A DNA stretch of 64,000 bases from NCBI GenBank assembly GCA_963737075.1, contig CAVTRI010000001.1, forward strand, positions 2,480,001 to 2,544,000, in the 5' to 3' direction. This DNA comes from CAVTRI01 sp963737075. Lineage in GTDB: Bacteria > Actinomycetota > Acidimicrobiia > Acidimicrobiales > Palsa-688. A program made the position numbers and the translations under genes. Below the pieces are notes generated by a model, which was not told the DNA's origin, did not search any database, and saw nothing but the letters and a program-made list of their open reading frames with translations. Below are positions 1 to 8,230 of this stretch, in pieces. Within the stretch, counting starts at the first letter, position 1; every line of letters starts with the position of its first letter.

Positions 1-545
1 TCTTCGACGACGTTCGGGTGCCGGTGGGCAACGTGCTCGGCGAGATCGACGGCGGGTGGGCGGCAGCCCGGACCGTCCTGTCCAACGAGGCGGCCATGAT
101 CGGCGGCGGCGGCTCCCGGACGTACCCGACCTTGCTCCGGCTGGCCGACATCTACGCGGGGCGCGGGAACCAGTTGGTGCGCCAGCGGCTGGCCGACTTC
201 TATGCCCGCGAGCGCATCCTGGAGTTGATGGGGCAGCGCATCCTGGCAACCGTACGCCAGCGGCAGAAGCCGCCGATCGATCCGTCGCTGCTCAAGCTGT
301 ACTACACCGACAAGCGGGTCCGCGCCGGCGACCTGGCCGCCACCATCGCCGGGTCCGCGGCCACGCTCAACTGCGACCCACCCTCCGGGTGGGTCGCCGC
401 AGAGGTCCTCGGCAGGTACAGCGTCTCTATCGGCGGCGGCACCACCGAGGTGCAGAAGAACAACCTGGCCGAGCGCGCCCTCGGCCTCCCCCGCGAGCCG
501 ACCCACGACCGGGATGTGGCCTGGAATGACGTGCAGCGGAACTGA
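1..545 (+). CDS. acyl-CoA dehydrogenase, C-terminal part (5' end outside window)
   Basis: Reading frame open from base 3 to a TGA at 543-545, about 180 residues; the start lies upstream of the window. The visible part begins with FDDVRVPVGNVLGE, the loop that precedes the C-terminal four-helix domain of acyl-CoA dehydrogenases, and ends with the FAD-contacting segment SIGGGTTEVQKNNLAERALG. Such enzymes are soluble FAD enzymes that oxidise acyl-CoA at the alpha-beta bond and pass electrons to ETF. The usual catalytic Glu of the MCAD-type motif is not evident, so the substrate class is open. The gene converges on the amidohydrolase, with only 3 bp between the two stop codons. Confidence 0.88.
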   Translation, partial: FDDVRVPVGNVLGEIDGGWAAARTVLSNEAAMIGGGGSRTYPTLLRLADIYAGRGNQLVRQRLADFYARERILELMGQRILATVRQRQKPPIDPSLLKLYYTDKRVRAGDLAATIAGSAATLNCDPPSGWVAAEVLGRYSVSIGGGTTEVQKNNLAERALGLPREPTHDRDVAWNDVQRN

Positions 546-548
546 GAC

Positions 549-1784
549 TCAAGCGGGCGCCATGGCCTTCAGTAGCGCCTCGTTCGGGTGCTCGGGCAGC
601 GTGTCCAGCGGGGTGGCCAGTTCGTCCATTGTGGGCCCGAACCGCTTGGCCAGCGCGGCCAGGGCCGGGAGATGGAAGTCGTAGAGAGAGGCGACGTTCT
701 CTCCCAGGATTTTCTGCAGCATGGCCGGAGCCAACCCGGGGAAGGTCAGGCGCAGGTGCTCGCGGGTGTAGGGATAGGTGCCCTCGTCGTGTGGATAGTC
801 AGACCCCCACATAAACCGGTCGATCCCCACCACGTCGAGCGCCGCCGCGTCGGCGGGCCCTGGCTGGCTCACGCCCATCCAGACGTTCTGGGCGAAGTAC
901 TCGCTGGCCAAGCGGTTGAGCTTGCTGCGGTCGTCATAGCGGATCTCGCCGGTCTGGCCGGTCTTGCGGATCGTGTCGATCGTCCGGTCGAGGTGCTTCA
1001 ACAGGCCAGGCACCCACGCGCAGCCCGCCTCCGTCATCACGAACTTGAGACGAGGGAATCGCTCGAACACGCCGCCCAGGATGAAATGGACTAGAGGTCG
1101 TTGTGAATAAAAGGGCGCCTCGTTGATGTAAAGGAGCATGCTGGACGGGTACGGGCCGTAGTCCGGCACACCGGTGCCGCCGTGCACGTTGATCGGCACC
1201 TCGAGGTCCTGGATCACGGCCCACAGGCGGTCGTACTCGGGGTCGTACAACGGTCGGACCCACTTCGCGTCGGGAGGGACGTTCGGGAGGAGAATGCCGC
1301 CGCGCAGGCCGTGCTCCTTGATCCATGTGACGTCGGCTATCGCGTCGTCGATGTCGTTGACGAAGATCTGGCCGATCCCTGCTCTCCGCTCAGAGAACTC
1401 TTTGCAGAAGTCCACCAGCCACCGGTTGTGCGTGCGGATGCCCTCGAGTCGGTGCTCGTAGTCCTCGGGCTTCGGGGGGCCAGCGAAGAGGACGAAGCTG
1501 GGGAAGAACGGCGGGACCGTGTTCGGGAAAATCACCTCACCCACGATGCCGTCGGCCTCCAGCTGGCCGTTGCGCATCTTGTTGTCCCAGTTGCGGAACC
1601 GTCGCTGATCCCCCAAGTCCTTATACGGGTTTTTGTACTTGCCGCGCCACGCATCGAAGTCCTCCAGGTATTTCGGATCGAGGTACTCCCGATACGCGGC
1701 GTGGCTGCCACCGGCGTGGCTGTCCGCGGTGATGATCGTGTAGTGGCCTGAGGTCCGGTCGATGGTCTCGCATCCCGTGGTCAT
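549..1784 (-). CDS. amidohydrolase family 2 (metal-dependent TIM-barrel hydrolase)
   Basis: 411 residues from the ATG at 1784. An in-frame TTG at 1862 would add 26 residues, but those are low-complexity and unlike the family, while a GAGGGGAAGGG stretch lies upstream of the ATG. Amidohydrolase-2 features are visible: TADSHAGG near residue 20 (N-terminal metal-ligand strand), PINVHGGTG near 200 (His ligand) and WGSDYPHDEG near 325 (catalytic Asp). Relatives hydrolyse or decarboxylate cyclic and aromatic substrates in acyl-CoA catabolic clusters. It is last in a minus-strand series (SnoaL-like protein, CoA-transferase fragment, this gene). The specific substrate cannot be inferred. Confidence 0.85.
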   Translation of the reverse strand: MTTGCETIDRTSGHYTIITADSHAGGSHAAYREYLDPKYLEDFDAWRGKYKNPYKDLGDQRRFRNWDNKMRNGQLEADGIVGEVIFPNTVPPFFPSFVLFAGPPKPEDYEHRLEGIRTHNRWLVDFCKEFSERRAGIGQIFVNDIDDAIADVTWIKEHGLRGGILLPNVPPDAKWVRPLYDPEYDRLWAVIQDLEVPINVHGGTGVPDYGPYPSSMLLYINEAPFYSQRPLVHFILGGVFERFPRLKFVMTEAGCAWVPGLLKHLDRTIDTIRKTGQTGEIRYDDRSKLNRLASEYFAQNVWMGVSQPGPADAAALDVVGIDRFMWGSDYPHDEGTYPYTREHLRLTFPGLAPAMLQKILGENVASLYDFHLPALAALAKRFGPTMDELATPLDTLPEHPNEALLKAMAPA

Positions 1785-1943
1785 GGCTGTCGTGGTTCCC
1801 TTCCCCTCACGGCACGTCTGGATGGCAGTGTAATCCTCCCGCCACGTGGCCGAGGTCGTCAACCGAGCCCGGGAAGGTCACTTGCATATCTTATGCAATA
1901 TGGCTAGAGTCACACCACACAGGGATGCGCGCCAGATCGGCCC

Positions 1944-2273
1944 CTATACCGGCAGCCGGTCGTGGACCTCCTCCCAGCCCGTGCCCCATTCGGCGAGGCA
2001 TCCGTAGCCGGCGGTCTCGACAACGAGGTCGGACCGCTTCGGCATTCGCCACAACCACCCACGCCCGTCGGACCCGAAAGGGTCGCAGACCACGCCGCGC
2101 TTATTGAGGTTGAGGTGGGCGAACGCGCCTGGCTGCTGGAGAAGCGGATCCCCGGCGGGTCGTTCGACCTTGATCACGTCCGCCCCGAGGTCGGCAAAGA
2201 CCTTGCCGCAGTAGTCGCCCGCGACTCCCTCCGCCAGCTCCACAACGCTAAGGTCACTCAACAGCTGCCGCAT
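1944..2273 (-). pseudogene. family III CoA-transferase (CaiB/BaiF), N-terminal fragment only
   Basis: Only about 109 residues, where intact family members have about 380-400. It starts well: an ATG at 2273 with AGGAGG 8 nt upstream, then LSDLSVVELAEGVAGDYCGK, FADLGADVIKVERPAGDP and LNLNKRGVV, the N-terminal Rossmann-like half of CaiB/BaiF enzymes. It stops after EEVHDRLPV, just where homologues continue into the SITPFG strand. The catalytic Asp region and the whole linker and C-terminal domain are missing. Downstream sequence before the amidohydrolase shows no continuation in any frame. I read it as a truncated relic that may still be translated. Confidence 0.75.
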
Positions 2274-2303
2274 CCGTGACCCTCCTCGTGGCGCGCCCGA
2301 GAT

Positions 2304-2927
2304 CTATTGCGGCTTTTCGTTGAGGGGAGCCATGGGATCCTTCGGGGCTTCGCTGCCGAAGGTCCAGGGTGTCCGCTCCTCTTGGGGCGGCAGAGGGTTG
2401 AGCGGCCCCTTGAGCTCCTGGAGGGGCGTGCTGAACGCGCTGTCACCGGTGGTCTTGTAAATCTTCCAGCCTTCGGGCGTACGCCGCAGGTAGTTGACCC
2501 GCCGGGACAGGCTCAACATGGGTACCGAATTGCGAGCTTGAAAGATGCCGAGTTGGTTTGAGTACTGGACCGCCGAATCCCCATCGACCTCCACCTTCTG
2601 GTCCAGACTCGTCTGGAAGACGTAGGGCAGCGGTCCGGCGTCACCGTAGTAGAAATCCCAGTACTTGGTGTACTCGTCCCGGCCCTTTGGGCCTTTCCCT
2701 GGCTCGTGCAACGACTGGACCTCGATGGTGGCGTCCTCGGTGAGCACGTCGAGGGCTTCCGGCCGTCCGGCCTGGATGCCGTTGAATCCACCGGTGCAGG
2801 CGTAGTGCCAGCGCCGGAACACCTCGTTGATCTGCCGCACGTCCTCCAGCTCGCGCAACCGCGCGTCGAGCTCCTTCACCCGGGTCTCGAGCGCCTCCAA
2901 CGAGGCTTCAGGATCTGCACTCATCAC
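2304..2927 (-). CDS. SnoaL-like / NTF2-fold protein
   Basis: About 207 residues. The start is GTG 2927 or the adjacent ATG 2924; an AAGGA lies 10 nt before the GTG. A short N-terminal helix rich in charged residues (about residues 8-30, LEALETRVKELDARLRELED) precedes an NTF2/SnoaL-like domain: INEVFRRWHYACTGG, LTEDATIEVQ, GRDEYTKYWDFYYG, WKIYKTTGDSAF. Such domains act as small cyclases, isomerases or hydroxylases, or as binding proteins, in catabolic clusters. The C-terminal tail is proline-rich. The gene lies directly upstream of the CoA-transferase fragment (30 bp) and just downstream of an IS element, so its native promoter or read-through may have been altered. Confidence 0.75.
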   Translation of the reverse strand: MMSADPEASLEALETRVKELDARLRELEDVRQINEVFRRWHYACTGGFNGIQAGRPEALDVLTEDATIEVQSLHEPGKGPKGRDEYTKYWDFYYGDAGPLPYVFQTSLDQKVEVDGDSAVQYSNQLGIFQARNSVPMLSLSRRVNYLRRTPEGWKIYKTTGDSAFSTPLQELKGPLNPLPPQEERTPWTFGSEAPKDPMAPLNEKPQ

Positions 2928-2976
2928 ATCACCGTAATCCTTGGGACGACGGGACCAAACGGTTCACTCCAGATCA

Positions 2977-2997
2977 CTCGCCGGCAGCACCGGCGAG
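2977..2997 (-). terminator. hairpin downstream of the original DUF899 gene end
   Basis: Perfect 8-bp inverted repeat CTCGCCGG / CCGGCGAG with a 5-nt loop (CAGCA). Before the IS5 insertion this hairpin lay about 15 bp after the DUF899 stop codon, a typical terminator position. No T-tract follows on either strand, so intrinsic termination is uncertain. Confidence 0.4.
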
Positions 2998-3016
2998 CTG
3001 CTCAGCGCCCGCCTAG

Positions 3017-4343
3017 CAGGATGCGGAAAATCGGCTGCGGGGTGACCGCTGGGTGATCTGGTAGTAGTTGCGGGGGCCGAGGGCGGCCGGCAACAGGTCA
3101 TCTCGCCGATGGTGGGGTGGCGAGGCAATGCCGGTCCTGACCGGTCACGGGGGTGTCACGGTGTTGCGGTGTCGAGGGCGACGATTCGGATGACGTTGTA
3201 GATAGCGCCCGCCATGATGAACCACGCTCGGTTGCGTCGTTTGCCGATGTAGCGAAGCTTGCGCCCGCCGGCGACGGTCTTCATCCAGCCAAAAGGTTCC
3301 TCGATCCGTTTGCGGATCCGCTGGGAGACCACGTGACTCCGGTGTCGGGTGGTGCGCCCATCGATGGCGCTGTGCCGTCGGGTGGTGTTGGGCGCCACGT
3401 GCGGGGTGAATCCCAGGTCGCGCACCTCAGTCACGAACCCGGCGGCGTCATAGCCCTTGTCGGCAGCGAGCGTGCGCCGACGGCGCCGGGGTGGCTGTCG
3501 TCCCAGCATGGCCAGGGCGGCGTCCCGCTCCGCGAACCCGGTGGCCTCGGTGAACTCCATGTCGACAATCAGGGCGTTGCGGTGCTCCATCAGAAGATGC
3601 CCGGCGTAGGCCAGCTTGGCTGGGCTGCCGTCGGACTTGCGGGCCAAGCGGGCCTCGGGATCAGTCGTGGACATATGCGTTTGGTTGCTGCGGGGCTGGC
3701 CCCGAAAATCGACCTCGGCGTTACGGCCCATCGGGCCAGCCGATCTTTGATCGGTGTCTTTGGGCTTGAAGCTCTTGTGCGACGCCCACGCCTCCAACAG
3801 GGTTCCGTCCACCGAGAAGTGCTCGCTGGAGACATAGCGGCGCAGCTTCGCCTGGGCCACCACGGCGGCGAAGAACCGATCTGCGATCTCATGGGTCAAC
3901 AGGCGCTCCCGGTTCTTAGTGAACGTGGTGGGGTCGAACGCCTGGGCGTCGATGGGCAGGTCCAAGAACCACTTGAACAGCAGGTCGTAGTTCAACCGCT
4001 CACAGAACGCCCGCTCCGAGCGGATCGAGTACAGCGCCATCAGGACCGTCGCCTTGAGCAGCTGCTCGGGCGGCACACTAGGCCGTCCCGTGGTCGCGTA
4101 CATCACGCTGAACTCGCCATCCAACTCGCCCAAAACAGCGTCGACCACCGCCCGGATACGGCGAATCGGATGATCAGCGGGGATCATCTCCTCCGGGCTC
4201 AAGGTCGTCAACATCGCCAACTGCCGCTCCGGCACACCCCGCACCATCCACCTCCCGATTGACCAACCCCACAAGCATGCAGGACCCCGCCATCGAGCGC
4301 GAGCACCCTACGCATCGTCTACCAGGAGTTTTTCAGCGCCCTG
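3017..4343 (-). mobile_element. IS5-group insertion sequence, 1327 bp, with CTAG target duplication
   Basis: The element carries one transposase gene and ends in imperfect 21-bp inverted repeats. The left end reads CAGGATGCGGAAAATCGGC and the right end, on the other strand, CAGGGCGCTGAAAAACTCC; 15 of the first 21 positions match. The sequence CTAG flanks it directly on both sides (3013-3016 and 4344-4347). A 4-bp CTAG/YTAR duplication is typical of IS5-group elements. The transposase frame is intact, so the copy looks recent and possibly active. Confidence 0.85.
3156..4247 (-). CDS. IS5 family transposase (DDE)
   Basis: 363 residues from the ATG at 4247, which has GGGAGG just upstream; a TTG at 4274 is in frame but less likely. 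The N-terminal DUF772-type region (SPEEMIPADHPIRRIRAVVD, LLKATVLMALYSIRSERAFC) is followed by a DDE catalytic core: SVDGTLLEAW (first Asp), LAADKGYDAAG (second Asp) and RKRIEEPFGWMK (Glu). It cuts and joins DNA at the element's terminal repeats. No frame break is seen. It is the only gene of the element and has no functional link to its neighbours. Confidence 0.92.
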   Translation of the reverse strand: MVRGVPERQLAMLTTLSPEEMIPADHPIRRIRAVVDAVLGELDGEFSVMYATTGRPSVPPEQLLKATVLMALYSIRSERAFCERLNYDLLFKWFLDLPIDAQAFDPTTFTKNRERLLTHEIADRFFAAVVAQAKLRRYVSSEHFSVDGTLLEAWASHKSFKPKDTDQRSAGPMGRNAEVDFRGQPRSNQTHMSTTDPEARLARKSDGSPAKLAYAGHLLMEHRNALIVDMEFTEATGFAERDAALAMLGRQPPRRRRRTLAADKGYDAAGFVTEVRDLGFTPHVAPNTTRRHSAIDGRTTRHRSHVVSQRIRKRIEEPFGWMKTVAGGRKLRYIGKRRNRAWFIMAGAIYNVIRIVALDTATP

Positions 4344-5133
4344 CTAGATCGTCGGACCGACCGGCTGCGAGGCGCGACCACTGGGCGATGGGGCGTGATC
4401 CGGGCGAGGAGCGGGGCGCTGGGGCCTTGCTGTGCATTCCGTTCGTCCGAGTGATACCGGCACCATCGAGTAGCCACGGTTGTGGCCAGCGGGGCGGCGA
4501 GTCCTCCCACGGCTCCTGGCGTCCGTACACGGTGAGGTCCATGAGCGCGTAGTTGTAGTCCATTGCCTCCACGCCGCGGAGGGTCGTCCAGTAGGTTTCG
4601 AACACGTGCTCGCCGTCCCTTACGTAGCACACGAGGTGCATCATGCCGACGCGGCGGCCGACGAGAAGCTCGCCCAGGGAGGGGACTGCTGAGTACCAGG
4701 GCATGTCCCAGCTCATGAAGTCGCGGTAGCGAGTGCTTTCGTCGTAGGGGCCCTGACAGAAGACCGCGTAGGTGATGTCGCGAGAATGAAGATACGACAG
4801 CTCCGCGACTTGGGTGGTGACCCACGTGCAGCCTTTGCACTGCTCGGCCGCCGGATAGCCAGGGTGCCACATGAAGTAGTAGGCGATGAGCTGCCTGCGC
4901 CCTTCGAAAGTTTCAAGGAGGGTGAGCGGCCCGTGGGGGCCGATAAGCGCGAGGCTCGCATCTACCTGAACCATGGGAAGGCGCCGTCGAGCGGCGGAAA
5001 TCGCGTCGCCTTCCCGGGTGTGCGCCTTCTCCCGAACCCGCAGCGAGTTCAACGTCTCCTCGAACGTAGCCCGCTCTACCACGACGGGGAGAGCCGATGG
5101 TGGTTGCTCCCGGACACTCGACGCTTCAGTCAT
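4333..5133 (-). CDS. DUF899 (thioredoxin-fold) family protein; stop codon supplied by the IS
   Basis: 266 residues from ATG 5133, with AGGAGG 5 nt upstream; an in-frame extension to 5211 is unlikely. DUF899 hallmarks are visible: an FEETLNSLRVREKAHTREGD helix, RRRLPMVQVD, then YYFMWHPGYPAAEQCKGCTW with a CxxC (C-K-G-C), and WYSAVPSLGELL. The family is thioredoxin-like with no fixed reaction. The ATG overlaps the ArsR stop by 4 bp, so it is translationally coupled as the third gene of an SRPBCC-ArsR-DUF899 operon. The last codons run into the IS5 terminal repeat. Removing the IS restores an end that differs by a single residue. Confidence 0.85.
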   Translation of the reverse strand: MTEASSVREQPPSALPVVVERATFEETLNSLRVREKAHTREGDAISAARRRLPMVQVDASLALIGPHGPLTLLETFEGRRQLIAYYFMWHPGYPAAEQCKGCTWVTTQVAELSYLHSRDITYAVFCQGPYDESTRYRDFMSWDMPWYSAVPSLGELLVGRRVGMMHLVCYVRDGEHVFETYWTTLRGVEAMDYNYALMDLTVYGRQEPWEDSPPRWPQPWLLDGAGITRTNGMHSKAPAPRSSPGSRPIAQWSRLAAGRSDDLAGR

Positions 5134-5480
5134 GGTCGCCTCCTTTTCTTCTTTGTCTCTGCATGTGCACCTTCGGCGAGCTGCTTGATCGTGTGGAGTC
5201 GCCGGTCCCATTGGGCAGCGAGGTCCGCCATGGCGCGCGCGGCCCGCTCGAGATGGTCGGCCTCTACTTGATAGAGCACCTCCCGACCCTGTTTGCGCCG
5301 GCTTATTAATCCGGCGTGTTCGAGGACGACCAGGTGCTTGGAGACCGCTTGACGGGAGAACGGTACGCGTCCGGCCAGCGAGCTTGCACTTGCTCTACCA
5401 TTGCCGACCAGGAGGTCAAGAACCCGGCGACGAGACGGATCGGCGATAGCGGACCACAACTCGTCATCGGGCGCCGTCAT
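5130..5480 (-). CDS. ArsR family winged-helix transcriptional regulator
   Basis: 116 residues. Classic short ArsR fold: LWSAIADPSRRRVLDLLV, SSLAGRVPFSRQAVSKHLVVLEHAGLI (recognition helix) and KQGREVLYQVE (wing), ending in a Lys/Arg-rich tail KKKRRRP. There is no Cys-based metal site, so it is not a typical metal sensor. This type is usually found with SRPBCC/AHSA1 genes. It is the middle gene of the operon, with 4-bp ATGA overlaps on both sides, and probably autoregulates it. The region upstream of the operon (about 5960-6010) has repeated TGCAAC/GTGCAACC words that could be its operator. Confidence 0.9.
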   Translation of the reverse strand: MTAPDDELWSAIADPSRRRVLDLLVGNGRASASSLAGRVPFSRQAVSKHLVVLEHAGLISRRKQGREVLYQVEADHLERAARAMADLAAQWDRRLHTIKQLAEGAHAETKKKRRRP

Positions 5481-5959
5481 CCCGGTCGGTGGTCCGCCAG
5501 CAGCTTGGCGAGGCGATCCCAGTACGTGGCCCAGCCGGCGTTGTGCTCCTCGGCATAGCGGGCCGTCTCCGCGTCGGGCCAGCCGAGCAGTTCATGGCCG
5601 CTTTCAACCACCCGAAGGCGGGTCCGCTCGTCGCCTTCGGAAGTGAGTGTGAACTCGACGAGTATCGAGTTGCCGGCTACCGGCTCCTCTCCATGCCGGT
5701 AGTTCCATCGGAACGAGAAGTGAGTCGGTGGGTCTACCGCTTCCACAACGACAGGACCACCTTGATCGCCGAAACCCATGTAGCCGTGAGCGCCGGGTTC
5801 GACGACGAGCTCCACGCGGTCGGCGAACCACTGGCCGATCTGGTCCGGCTCGGTGATCGTACGCCAGACTACCTCCACAGGCGCTTCGATCAGGACTTCC
5901 CGCTCAATCGCGATGTTCGTCATCGGTGTCCGAGGCGTCTCTGATTGCGTCGCAGCCAT
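5477..5959 (-). CDS. SRPBCC (AHSA1-like) domain protein
   Basis: 160 residues from ATG 5959; an ATG at 5923 would give a 148-residue protein starting right at the domain. Neither has a strong ribosome site. The SRPBCC fold is evident: IEREVLIEAPVEVVWRTITE, IGQWFADRVELVVEPG, HFSFRWNY, RTRLRVVESGHELL, and a C-terminal helix with W-A-T-Y-W-D-R-L. These helix-grip proteins bind hydrophobic ligands in the cytosol. Adjacent ArsR regulators are common partners, which suggests ligand handling and regulation are linked. First gene of the operon; its stop overlaps the ArsR start. Confidence 0.88.
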   Translation of the reverse strand: MAATQSETPRTPMTNIAIEREVLIEAPVEVVWRTITEPDQIGQWFADRVELVVEPGAHGYMGFGDQGGPVVVEAVDPPTHFSFRWNYRHGEEPVAGNSILVEFTLTSEGDERTRLRVVESGHELLGWPDAETARYAEEHNAGWATYWDRLAKLLADHRPG

Positions 5960-6031
5960 CTGCAACCTAGGGTAGCACGTGAGCGCACGAGGTGCAACCG
6001 CCGATTGCACGTCCCGACGAGGGTTGCGGGA

Positions 6032-6446
6032 TCAAAAGGTCCAGCGAGTGGCGCCGCCAGGTTCCTTGGACATGACGGCGTACGCGTCATCGGGGGTGAA
6101 CTCGTAGACGTACCAGGGCGGCGGGCCGGCGCTTGGGGCGCTGTACTCGTGGGTGAAGCCGCCGTCGGCCACTGTCGGGGGGCCATCCGCCATCGGCGAA
6201 CACCTTGGCGAGGCGATGGAGCTGTGCGTCATCGGTCACCCGCACGGCTCGACCTTCGAGTGCGACGTCATAGCCGTTGATGGCGACGCCGAACGCGCAG
6301 CGAGGCTCGCGCTCAATATTGCGGACCCTGCGCGACCGTGGCCCGCCCGAGAAGTAGTAGCGGCCGTCGACGGAGAAGGCCCCTACGGCGGTCATGTGGG
6401 GGCGCTGTCGATCCTCATCGGTCGTTTGTCCTCTACGCCGTCGCAA
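6032..6446 (-). pseudogene. PPOX-class FMN/F420 oxidoreductase, frameshifted
   Basis: Two overlapping frames together read as one pyridoxamine-5'-phosphate-oxidase-like protein. The first (to about 6180) has RPHMTAVGAFSVDGRYYFSG, RRVRNIEREPRCAFGVAI and LEGRAVRVTDDAQLHRLAKV. The second carries YVYEFTPDDAYAVMSKEPGG and the terminal ATRWTF. They join if one C is removed from a run of six (GGGGGG on the plus strand, 6177-6182). The 5' end also looks damaged: residues before DEDRQRPHM do not match the family and an in-frame stop lies close upstream. Likely a relic, or a homopolymer sequencing error. Confidence 0.7.
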
Positions 6447-6510
6447 AGCCTATCGGTGCCTGGCTCGTGCTCTGGCCAGACAGACCGAACGATTGCTAAG
6501 ATCACCAAAT

Positions 6511-7286
6511 GTGTCCTACACAGAGATCCGGTATGAGGTCGACGGTGACGTAGGCGTCGTCAGGCTCGATCGTCCCGAAGCCCGCAACGCTCTGACCCAC
6601 ACGACCTACGCCGAGCTGGAAGACGCGGTGCGAGGGACTCAGGCGCGCTGCCTCGTGGTCACCGGTTCCGATCCGGCGTTCTGCTCCGGAGACGACGTCA
6701 AAAAAGTGATGCTGCAAGCCGGCGAGCAAGTCGCGAACGGCCTCCGCGGTGAACCTCGCCTGACACCGGCGGCCGCCGCCCTGCTCGGCACCGACATTCC
6801 CGTGATTGCCGCAGTCAACGGACCGGCCGTCGGATGGGGGATGGAGCTCGCCATCATGGCCGACATCAGGATCGCCTCGGAAAAGGCCAGGTTTGGCGAA
6901 CTGTTCGTCAAACGCGGCTTATGTTGCGATGTCCCGGGTATCGGCCGACTGGTGCAACTGGTTGGCCGGGAGGCGGCTGCTGAACTGCTCTTCACCGCCG
7001 GGTCATCGACGCCGCCACGGCAAAGGAGCTGCGGCTCGTCTCGCGGATGGTGACCCACGAAGAGCTCATGCCGACGGCTCTTGCCCTCGCCAAGGAAATC
7101 GCCGCCAATCCCCCGCTGGCGGTACAGCGACTAAAGGCGGGTCTTCGCCTGGCTCTCGACCCCGACTGGGAAGACCTCGGCCGCTGGGTGAGCGCTTCTC
7201 TCGCCGAGCTCTTCAAGACAGAGGATCACAAAGAAGGGGTCCGCTCGTTCCTGGAGAAGAGAGAGCCCCACTTCGTGGGCCGATGA
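6511..7286 (+). pseudogene. enoyl-CoA hydratase/isomerase (crotonase) with a frame break
   Basis: Begins at GTG 6511 (VSYTEIRYEVDGDVGVVRLD). Crotonase signatures follow: RPEARNALTH, PAFCSGDDVKKV (first oxyanion segment), AVNGPAVGWGMELAIMADI and FGELFVKRG. Near 6997-7002 the frame changes: the first frame drifts into SSTPPRQ, while the next continues the family sequence as RVIDAATAKELRLVSRMV through PHFVGR at 7286. Adding one base (TTCACCGCC then CGG) restores a 258-residue protein. Crotonases hydrate enoyl-CoA or isomerise acyl-CoA in beta-oxidation. The change could be a real inactivating deletion or a sequence error. Confidence 0.8.
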
Positions 7287-7330
7287 AGCACGGCTCGCGC
7301 CGAACGAGCATTCTCAGCCGCAAACCGTCC

Positions 7331-8230
7331 TCATACAGGAACGCTGCCGTCGAGGACATCCTGGTGGGCAACAACCCGACCGGTCAGCACTTCGGGGTCC
7401 GCCAAGGCGAGGCGCACCGCCGCCTCGGCGAAGTCCGCCTCGGCTCCGAGATCCTCGAACACTGTTGAGTAATAGTTGAGGCCGGGAGTCGCGATGGCTT
7501 TCGATGGCTCTAGCGCGTTCACAGCGATGTTGCGATCGGCCAGTTCGTAGGCGGCGCAGCGCGTGAGGTGTTCGAGCGCCGCCTTGGAGCCGCCGTACCC
7601 AGGAAGCAGGCTCTGGCCCCGGTGCTGCCAGGGACCGTCGCCTGGCAAGCGAGCTGCACCCGAAGTGATGTTGATGATCGAGCCATACCCGGCCGCGTCC
7701 ATGTCCGGCACGACCCGCTGCATTAGCTCGTACGCCGCGAACGGCCCGATGACGAAGTGACGCTCATAGGCGCCGAGCGGGGTGCCGACAAACGTCGGCC
7801 AGTCAGCTTTCTTCGCCGTCGCTGCGAGTGTTTGCGGCTGCCGCGAGCTCTCGCCTCCCCTCCGGGTCGTTCGCTCAGCCGCCTTCTGTTCGACCGCTCC
7901 CTCCCGGGGCGGTCGGCCCGGCGCCGTGAAAGCCGCATTGTTGACGAGCAGCGTGACCGGACCGAGCGCGGTACGGGCCTCGTCAACCAACCGGGCGCGG
8001 TCATCACGATCCAGAAGGTCCGCTCGGATCGCTACGGCTCGGCCGCCATTGGACGTGATTTGCGCCACGGTCTCACCGATCGTGCCCGGTAGTCGCTCGT
8101 GCCACTGATGTTCGGTGCGGGCGACGACGCCGACCGCTGCTCCTTCTGCCGCGAGAGCGACCGCTATGGCCTTGCCGAGACCGCGGCTGGCACCGGTCAC
8201 CACCGCTACACGTCCATCGAGTCTCCCCAT
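7331..8230 (-). CDS. SDR family NAD(P)-dependent oxidoreductase
   Basis: 299 residues from ATG 8230. The Rossmann cofactor motif TGASRGLG is near residue 13, LVNNAAF near 100, and the catalytic Ser/Tyr/Lys segment is ITSGA followed by YGGSKAALEHL. Between them an insertion rich in Arg, Glu and Gln (about residues 110-145) is longer than in classical SDRs and gives the protein its extra length. It would oxidise or reduce an alcohol/ketone group, plausibly on a CoA-bound intermediate. It converges with the broken crotonase and diverges from the LLM oxidoreductase across a 117-bp promoter region. Confidence 0.87.
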   Translation of the reverse strand: MGRLDGRVAVVTGASRGLGKAIAVALAAEGAAVGVVARTEHQWHERLPGTIGETVAQITSNGGRAVAIRADLLDRDDRARLVDEARTALGPVTLLVNNAAFTAPGRPPREGAVEQKAAERTTRRGGESSRQPQTLAATAKKADWPTFVGTPLGAYERHFVIGPFAAYELMQRVVPDMDAAGYGSIINITSGAARLPGDGPWQHRGQSLLPGYGGSKAALEHLTRCAAYELADRNIAVNALEPSKAIATPGLNYYSTVFEDLGAEADFAEAAVRLALADPEVLTGRVVAHQDVLDGSVPV

